From JAFGQJ01 sp964495755 (GTDB taxonomy: Bacteria > Spirochaetota > Spirochaetia > SZUA-6 > DRHE01): a DNA stretch of 7,811 bases. Positions 6,778-7,811 of the stretch are shown one piece after another (the first letter of the stretch is position 1; each line of letters begins with the position of its first letter). The notes beneath the pieces are model-generated. The model saw nothing but the letters and a program-made list of their open reading frames with translations. It did not search any database and had not been told where the DNA came from. The position numbers and the translations under genes are program-made. The stretch spans positions 1 through 7,811 of the forward strand of contig CAZBXU010000164.1 in NCBI GenBank assembly GCA_964495755.1, written 5' to 3'.

Positions 6778-7700
6778 TGCCGATGCTCCAGCGAAGCCAT
6801 GAGGCGGTCGCGTTCCTCCGATGTGAGTATGGCGAAGAACGGGGAGCTCTGGCGCAGTCTGTCCGCCCGTGAACTACGTGAGACGAGCAACTGCCTAAGC
6901 TGCTTGGGAGAGTGCGTTTCCAGCAATCTTTGCCACTCCGCAATATCACCAGTCGCCATCCCTTGATCGTCACGCAGCAGACGGTTCAGGTGATGCTTGG
7001 CTCGAGTGATCAGTGAGGGATCGGATCGGGTCAGGTCTGCAATTTCTCGAGCCATGAGCAGCGCCCGCTCTTCTGTCTGGGCGTGCGACCGGATGGTCTG
7101 ACGGGTTTGGGGCTTCTGATCGGCCTGCATGGATCGCAGAATGACGGCGTGTGAGCCAGGGGTGACGGAGTCTGCGCGTGTGAAGAGCGCGATCTCGACT
7201 ATGAGATCAGATTCCTTTTCCAAGCCGGCAAGGCGCGAACGCAATTCCTCGCCGATCCAGTCAATTGCCTGGGCCTCTGCTACCACACTTACTTCGATGG
7301 GTTCTCCAGCACCCATGGGCAATTCGCTAAGCCACGCTGTACGGATCTCTGGCAGATCGGCTATCGAGCTTTGCAGAGAAGAGACAAGCGAATCGTAGCG
7401 TTCTTGCTCACGCGCAAAGAGCAAGCCAAGGGCTTGTACGATCGGCTCCCGGACCCGCAATACATATTGTGGCGTTCGTCCACTGCCAACGCTTTCGATC
7501 ACCCCCGACTCCACGAGCCTCTGAAGGGCCTTACGTGCACCGGCGGGCGTGAGTCCCGCCAGCCGCGAGGCAGCAGCGGCGCCCAGCGGGGTGTCGACCT
7601 CATGTGTGTATACGCGTAGAAGCCGCACATTGGCTTCAGACCCGAGGATTGTGTCCAACGGATATCTCACGGGGCTGTGTTGTCCCGAGATAGGCCTCAT
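6774..7700 (-). CDS. Winged-helix regulator with degenerate nucleotidyltransferase-like domain, first gene of the cassette
   Basis: A 308-residue soluble protein. Residues ~13-82 form a winged helix-turn-helix: YPLDTILGSEANVRLLRVY, then LTPAGARKALQRLVESGVI as recognition helix, then the wing SVGSGRTPQYVL. Residues ~117-180 look like a minimal nucleotidyltransferase domain of the kind usually fused to this winged helix, but its signature is eroded. AWLSELPMGAGEP stands where a GS-containing loop is expected, and IEVSVV (135-140) where D-x-D is expected, so it is probably catalytically dead. The C-terminal ~120 residues are charged and helical and unassigned. The ATG at 7700 lies 13 bases after AGGA, a long spacing; GTG at codon 11 (7670) is an alternative start. 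It lies directly behind a promoter with twin palindromes, fitting an autorepressor and antitoxin-like role for the pair. Structure and order are well supported; the antitoxin function is inferred. Confidence 0.82.
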   Translation of the reverse strand: MRPISGQHSPVRYPLDTILGSEANVRLLRVYTHEVDTPLGAAAASRLAGLTPAGARKALQRLVESGVIESVGSGRTPQYVLRVREPIVQALGLLFAREQERYDSLVSSLQSSIADLPEIRTAWLSELPMGAGEPIEVSVVAEAQAIDWIGEELRSRLAGLEKESDLIVEIALFTRADSVTPGSHAVILRSMQADQKPQTRQTIRSHAQTEERALLMAREIADLTRSDPSLITRAKHHLNRLLRDDQGMATGDIAEWQRLLETHSPKQLRQLLVSRSSRADRLRQSSPFFAILTSEERDRLMASLEHRQ

Positions 7701-7702
7701 AT

Positions 7703-7714
7703 AAACTATAGTTT
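7703..7714. promoter_or_regulatory. Proximal palindromic operator
   Basis: AAACTATAGTTT is a perfect 12-bp palindrome. It ends 3 bases before the winged-helix ATG and abuts the AGGA ribosome binding site, so a bound protein would also block the early transcribed region. It shares ACTATAGT and the flanking TCC with the distal palindrome, in the same orientation. Confidence 0.65.
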
Positions 7715-7741
7715 CCTTTTAGATATTTGCGTTACCATAGA

Positions 7742-7755
7742 GATACTATAGTATC
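7742..7755. promoter_or_regulatory. Distal palindromic operator covering the -10 box
   Basis: GATACTATAGTATC is a perfect 14-bp palindrome whose centre is exactly 40 bp from that of the proximal palindrome, close to four helical turns. It contains the whole -10 box of the cassette promoter, so occupancy would shut off transcription. The likely ligand is the winged-helix protein encoded just downstream. Confidence 0.7.
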
Positions 7756-7773
7756 CCGTATCGTCGATGTCAA
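7745..7773 (-). promoter_or_regulatory. Strong sigma70-type promoter of the cassette operon
   Basis: On the minus strand a perfect -35 TTGACA (7773-7768) is followed after 17 bases by TATAGT (7750-7745, 5 of 6 to TATAAT). The start point would fall near 7738, about 38 bases before the ATG. It lies within the cassette, so expression does not depend on the integron Pc promoter. Confidence 0.8.
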
Positions 7774-7803
7774 GTATGATTCCACCCCATTCTATTCTGT
7801 CCT

Positions 7804-7810
7804 GCCCAAC
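7804..7810 (-). other. Partial integron recombination site at the window edge
   Basis: On the minus strand these bases read GTTGGGC, identical to the R' core of the attC at 6172-6229, followed by AGGACAG of the cassette. It would be the last 7 bases of the preceding attC, or of attI if this is the first cassette. Only this core is inside the window. Confidence 0.6.
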
Positions 7811-7811
7811 G

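Larger units (their letters stand above)
6178..7809 (-). mobile_element. Integron gene cassette carrying a two-gene module with its own promoter
   Basis: The cassette runs from the cut in GTTGGGC at the right edge (7810/7809) to the cut in the R' site of attC (6178/6177), about 1632 bases. It contains a promoter, two palindromic operators, the winged-helix gene, the DUF6036-like gene and the attC, all in cassette orientation. Most cassettes hold one promoterless gene; self-expressed two-gene cassettes are typical of toxin-antitoxin modules in chromosomal integrons. The right boundary rests on a 7-base site only, because the sequence ends there. Confidence 0.7.

Overview
The window is bacterial, coding-dense and moderately GC-rich, and it has two parts. 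The left part (about 1-4800) looks like stable chromosome. The right part (about 4800-7811) looks like the edge of an integron cassette array read on the minus strand. The EF-G in the left part is of the mitochondrial-EFG1-like subtype known from spirochaetes, planctomycetes and delta-proteobacterial (Desulfobacterota) lineages. That makes one of these, most plausibly a Desulfobacterota bacterium, my best guess. This is an inference from one protein type.

Left part, plus strand. A sigma70-like promoter (7-35) precedes an EF-G gene (112-2199). EF-G overlaps by 4 bases a gene for a small RecA-like P-loop ATPase of unknown role (2196-2900). After 63 bases comes a GT-B-type glycosyltransferase-like gene (2964-4517). 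The first two genes are almost certainly co-transcribed and the third may be. The 289-base gap that follows holds no gene but carries two perfect inverted repeats (4596-4634 and 4644-4683).

Middle, minus strand. One uninterrupted reading frame (4807-6087) joins the first ~135 residues of a YhhY-type GNAT acetyltransferase to the last ~288 residues of a phytoene-desaturase-like FAD oxidoreductase. Each half is truncated at the joint: the GNAT has lost its last strands and the oxidoreductase its Rossmann FAD-binding half. This looks like a deletion or recombination scar, or an assembly chimera, rather than a designed enzyme. A 10-codon mini-ORF with a Shine-Dalgarno-like sequence ends on the GNAT start codon.

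Right part, minus strand. A 58-base attC recombination site (6172-6229) and a matching simple site at the window's right edge (7804-7810) delimit a ~1.6 kb gene cassette. It carries its own strong promoter and two genes overlapping by 4 bases: a winged-helix protein with a degenerate nucleotidyltransferase-like domain (6774-7700) and a DUF6036-like nucleotidyltransferase-fold protein (6238-6777). Two palindromes sharing the core ACTATAGT lie exactly 40 bp apart. One covers the -10 box and the other lies just before the start codon, so the winged-helix protein probably represses its own operon. The layout resembles a toxin-antitoxin or anti-phage module carried as a self-expressing integron cassette. 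Given the cassette orientation, the integrase gene should lie beyond the right edge.
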